Below, one piece after another: positions 25,501 through 31,500 of a stretch of 64,000 nt of DNA (its first letter is position 1; the number at the start of each line of letters is the position of its first letter). Position numbers and translations under genes: made by a program. Source of the stretch: Branchiostoma floridae (taxonomy: Eukaryota > Chordata > Leptocardii > Amphioxiformes > Branchiostomatidae); the NCBI RefSeq assembly GCF_000003815.2, contig NC_049997.1, forward strand, positions 2,763,589 through 2,827,588, read 5' to 3'. Under the pieces are notes generated by a model, which made no database searches, had not been told where the DNA came from, and saw only the letters and a program-made list of their open reading frames with translations.

Positions 25501-28500
25501 CGTATGCCATGCTACTGCAACACGGCTTATAGTCCAGGAGGAGATTCTCAGAAGAGGCCTAGAAATAGCGTTTTGTAGCCCACCCCGTACTTATTTAGTT
25601 CACTATCATAGAATGATGGCATGATGCATCCCGATTATTATAAGGTACGAGGGGCGTTCAATAAGTAATAACTCTGACTCATTTCCCATAGCAGGAGATT
25701 AATGAATCTTGGCACAGTTATTAGTCTTTCTCTTCATAGGAACCACCCAGAGTTATGCATTTCTCCCATCGTTTGATGCAGCTCTGGACACCGTTTTTGT
25801 AGGACACCCCAGGTTGTTCCTCCAACAGATGCCTCATTAATGGCAGAAGAGGAACGACCAGGTCTGGGAGCTGTTTTTACAGACTTCCGGCCATGTTTGA
25901 ATTCAAGATGCCAGCGTTTTACAAGGTCATATGATGGGGCATCATCACCATAAGTTTCTTTCATTTCATCAAAAGTCTCCTTTGGTGTGCGTCCTTTCAA
26001 ATACAAAAACCGGATCACTGCGCGACACTCAACTGGCTCCATTTCACACCTGGTCCATTTCACACCTAACTCAGTTCAAACACCAGTAAATCAGAAACCA
26101 CAATTAGTTCAGAGCTCTTTTTTGCAACATAAACTATAGAGATATGAATCATTACACATGCAAAATTTCATCTAGATCAGACAACTGGAAGTGGGTCAGA
26201 GTTATTACTTGTTGAACGCCCCTCGTATGTTGTTCTATGGTCCAGGTGGGACATCATGGTTCTAGGGCTCTTTTTCGAAACCACATTTTTTCAGATATCT
26301 CCTCCTGGACTATTAGCCTAGTTTGCAAAAAAAGTTCGTAGGAAGAAATGTCATACCCGAGCTTCTGTCCACCGCTTCGTAACGTGCTAAAAATCCAACC
26401 TTGCGCATCACAAAGTCCGTGACGAAAAAGACGTACCAGAATGTGTTTAGTGGAGGTTACAGTGTTATTATGTGCGCAGCTGCCACACCAGTAGAAGGAT
26501 CCTTCAACATAGGGGTCTTTCGCCTGTACATAATCACTATGGCAGCCCTGGTCGTAATTCAAATCGAAGTCCACAAACTTTAACTTGACAGTCTGGTGTG
26601 TATCCACGGTGATGTTCCACTGTTGATACACGTGGTTACGGTAAGGGTAGTGCGGGTAGTTCATGGAAGAAAACGTGCCAGTATCGCCGAACAGTTGGTG
26701 TATTCGTTGGTATCCTTGAAGATCTTGTAATGGAAACGCCTTGTGTTAACAGCTATCCGCATAGGGCCGAGTACAATACAACAATGAATACTTTCAGGAG
26801 CGGTCTTGAAAAATTGCTTTGTCATAACACTGTTTGAATATCATATCTACATGAGATGTTCTGATCATGCCTACATCTGCACAATCAAAGCCTGGTCATG
26901 CCTCTTAAAAAATTTAATCTACACAGGTAAAAATGTTGACAGTCCAAAACATTAACCTCCACCTGTTACAAACTACACGTATTATAGTCTTATGATGAAA
27001 AACTGTAAATGTAGACTTTCCATATTGAATGTGATCTCCCATCCCTGCCTGAGCTACCTGCATACAAAATATCATGGAATCCGTCATTCCTTTGTCCCGT
27101 TATTCTCCTTGGAAGATGTTAAGGCATGCTCCTAGTGGGGCTGAGGACCTCAGAGGTTGTCTTAAAATTTATAAAAATGATACTTAGAGTTATCCATGGC
27201 TCTTGATTTTTTTTCTCCGAGTACCTTGTTACAAGACAATAATGCACGCATAATCTCATGACGTCATGATGACGTCATCAAACACTAGGGTGCCACGCCC
27301 ATGCCATGCCCATTTTCACATAAGTGGCCCACACTCCCCAGTGACTTAATGTACATTGCTCATGCTTCAAATTTGCCCTGCATTTCCGAAGCAATTTCAA
27401 GCTATCTGCCACAAAGCAAGATCATGTTACGTCAAGGTCAAAACATGCAAAAAACCGCAGTTCTGTTGCAGTATCAAGGTCAAATACCAGGGGGCCCAAA
27501 ATCGACTTTGACCTTCGTCTTTACAACACCTACCCACAATATTTCTCCACGCGGTCGTTTTTTCTTCATACCCTCACTTTGAAATGGAGAAACTTGGAAA
27601 GCCAATATGGGACTTAAAATAACATAGTGGCAGGCAGAGGCGTGTCCAGTTTGCAGGTCACTGTCATCGCGCAAGTGAAGAAGTGATCTCTTCACTCCTC
27701 TTATGGAGACCTAGAGGAAAGTCCTATTCGAGGAAGCTCACCTACCCAGCAACCATTTCTAGAGACACAGGGATTGACACCGAGGACTTTGGAACAGCCG
27801 TGAAAAACCGTGTGTATTGGAGAAATGTTGTGCAACGCCTCACCCACCCGCCAGGGACGACAGATGATGATGATGAACATAGTGGTATTCTTATAATTCA
27901 TTTACCATTATCAGAACACACAATGACCACGCTAAGAAATTAAAGGAATAAAGTATAACCATGTTTTTAAACCCACCATCTTCAGACTGGTCCTGTAGAT
28001 GGTAATGAATTTTAAAACCGGTTCCGGAGATGTCTGCATCACTGTGAAAACGAATCACCAAGACTGGTGCCATCGAGACGTACACGGGAGGCAGGGACCT
28101 ACCGCAGAACGTTTGGTAGAAGTCTGGAGTATATCATAAAAGTTCAAAGATAAAATTAAATATGAACATAAGGTATCGTCAGGTATACGTACCGCGTTTC
28201 CCGTGCGTACGTTAAATCAGTTTCATAATAAAATGTTAACCCTTGTCATGCTGAGGATTTTTTTGGCATATTTAACACCCCCCCCCCAGCTGGTTAACGT
28301 TAATTAATCAGATCTGTGAAACCTGAACTATTCTGTAATGCTGCTGCAGATTCACTTTCCCATCGATGCGCTTTGCTGCGGTATGCCACATTTATAGTCT
28401 CTACCAGACTCCGGATCGCTGGAAAAATCGTAGAAATGGAACAAATAGAGGAGTAAGCCGGCCAGAGGAATATAGCTGGGTAGGGAACAGCACGCGATCG

Positions 28501-31500
28501 CGATCCGGAGTCTGGTAGAGACTATAAAGATACTGGACCAACATAAAGGCATCATTTATGTCCATCTACATGTATATATACGGGATAATCAGGACAAATT
28601 AACATGAAATTCTGTCCAAGGATAGGGCTTCCGTACATGCAATGTAAAATTATGTAACTTGGGAAAAACTATCGATTAGAATAGATAATGCTAATTACAA
28701 CCTTATTTGATCAATGTGGGCGTGGTTTGCATAATTAATATGGAAATGCCATAATTATTTTGTGACAAATGATTGGAATTTTATACTTGTGGCATTTTTA
28801 ATTAGCCAGAGTAAGTTGTCATGAATAGAGTATGTAAACATGAGTTGAATAAAATGTTGTAGCAATTCTATTCCTAAACCCAAAAACATGCAATGTATTT
28901 GGTTAGGCCATTAGGAATGCTAGCTAATTGTAGTGTGTTCAGTAAAATTGCTCAGAGAAAATAATTGTTTAAATGAGCATAATCAACATCAAAATGATAA
29001 TGACCATATTTGGCTAACTTACTCAGATATGACATGTCCTGTAGCTGAAGAAAGTCAAAGCGGCACCTTGACTCATAGTCTATGTCGAATTCCAGAAACT
29101 CCACGACCACCACCTTTCCTGGAACTGCCTCGACTACCCAGCTAGAACAACAAAAATAGATGTCACGGAAGTTCATCTGTGTCGGTAGTAATCATAGCAC
29201 AATGCTAAACTTTCTTCCAACACACCTTCTTGGCCCTTTTGTATCCTTCGTTTCTTGATAGTTTTGAAACCCACAATGAAATTAGTTATTTTTGTTGTGC
29301 AATGCTAAACTGGTCTTCCAACACAAAGGTATACGCGGATCATATTTTCAGTGACCACTGTCGCCTTCTTCAGGACCAATACTGCAATGATCATGAATCA
29401 GTATTTATCCCGAAGAAGGCGTCAGTAGTCATTGAAAATTTGAAACGTGTACTCCACCTTTGTGTTGTTTAGCATTGCACAACAAAATTTCATTGTGGAT
29501 TTCGAAACTATCAAGAAAAAAATGATACAAAAGGGACAAGATCGTTATCAGCGAATGCGGGGGTCGATGCCAGCTTCCGACGATCTTTGCAACAATGCTT
29601 ACGTCATACATGTGGAATATTCACTTGTCTACAACACTAGGATCAGTAGCCGAAGAAGACCGAGAGATTCGGCGGGAAATTCCAATGAGCCAAATTTCAT
29701 ACAGATAGAGGGGGTTGACATCATCTTTATTCACATATAAACGCAACACATTTAAAAGCAACATACAAGATGAGTTTAAGAGACGAAGAAACCTAGGCCG
29801 ACCCCTTAATCAGAATAATAACAATTCCGGAGGGCGCAAGGTAAAACATCAGGTGTGCATCCGACGTTTTGATACATATAGTATTGCACAACGTTACATA
29901 GCAATCTTAGAGTGTATTGCACTGTAGCTTTTACAATAATATTGCACTTAAACAAGATATATTGCACTTGAACAAGATATATTGCACTTAAACAAGTTAA
30001 AAGTTATCTGCTAGAGAATAACCCAGATGGGGTAGCTAATGTATGGATATCGATGAATGTAGAAATAAATATTATATTACCTGCAATCGACGTTGGTCGG
30101 GTACTTCCCGGTCTCCGCATCGCGAGGGGAAAGAATCTCTCCCTCCTCCTCATATAGAAAACGGCCCTCAGTGGCTACACACTCATGCGCAGAGTCTATT
30201 GTACGGGGCATATAGAACGACAATGGTTTGTTTGTTTATCTATTGTTTATCTTATTTTGCAAAAATTGTAACAATTGCAAATTAATAGTAACAGCAATAC
30301 AAGGTTGGTCTGAAGCTAGAAAGCCTATATAAATTTTATATATTATGTTGACCACCAAAATTAGATAACTATACCTATACAATACATCATAAAAATACTA
30401 TGCCAATTTTGGTAGTGAGCGTAAATTGATCAAAGATGGGCATAATAAACTTAACTCGAATTATGTATTTTCTACAGGGACAAATTTAGATTAATTCTGG
30501 ACATCATTGTCATTCAGATAAAGATACGTTAAATATACGTTAAATACCTGAACATACGTTAAATATAAAACATTTAAGAAAAAGAAAACAAAATTATTTA
30601 TCCTACCTTCACAACTTGGAGGATCGAAGTTCCAGTCTATGACATCACCAGACATACACGTAAGTGTTTCCTGGCCCATCAAACTGTAGCCTTCGTTACA
30701 GCCGAACGAAACAGCCGACCCTACAGCGAAACTGTCTCCTGTTCTGGACCCGTTGATAGGAACGCCGGGGTCCGGGCAAGAATCTCTCATCAAAACAAAT
30801 GCTAATCTCCGAAAGGAAAATAGTATTCTCTTCAGATGATTTGGTACATAAATTTGTAAATAGTTTACATAAAGCTGCCTGTACATATGTAAATACTTGA
30901 CGTTTTGTGGCCACACCTGAACTGTGAGCAGCGACACCTGTCCTGCAGTACAATGTGAACCAGTCAGAATTGCCCTGAAGAAGGTGACAGACGGTCACCG
31001 AAACATCACCGAAGCATTGGNNNNNNNNNNNNNNNNNNNNNNNNNNNNNNNNNNNNNNNNNNNNNNNNNNNNNNNNNNNNNNNNNNNNNNNNNNNNNNNN
31101 NNNNNNNNNNNNNNNNNNNNNNNNNNNNNNNNNNNNNNNNNNNNNNNNNNNNNNNNNNNNNNNNNNNNNNNNNNNNNNNNNNNNNNNNNNNNNNNNNNNN
31201 NNNNNNNNNNNNNNNNNNNNNNNNNNNNNNNNNNNNNNNNNNNNNNNNNNNNNNNNNNNNNNNNNNNNNNNNNNNNNNNNNNNNNNNNNNNNNNNNNNNN
31301 NNNNNNNNNNNNNNNNNNNNNNNNNNNNNNNNNNNNNNNNNNNNNNNNNNNNNNNNNNNNNNNNNNNNNNNNNNNNNNNNNNNNNNNNNNNNNNNNNNNN
31401 NNNNNNNNNNNNNNNNNNNNNNNNNNNNNNNNNNNNNNNNNNNNNNNNNNNNNNNNNNNNNNNNNNNNNNNNNNNNNNNNNNNNNNNNNNNNNNNNNNNN

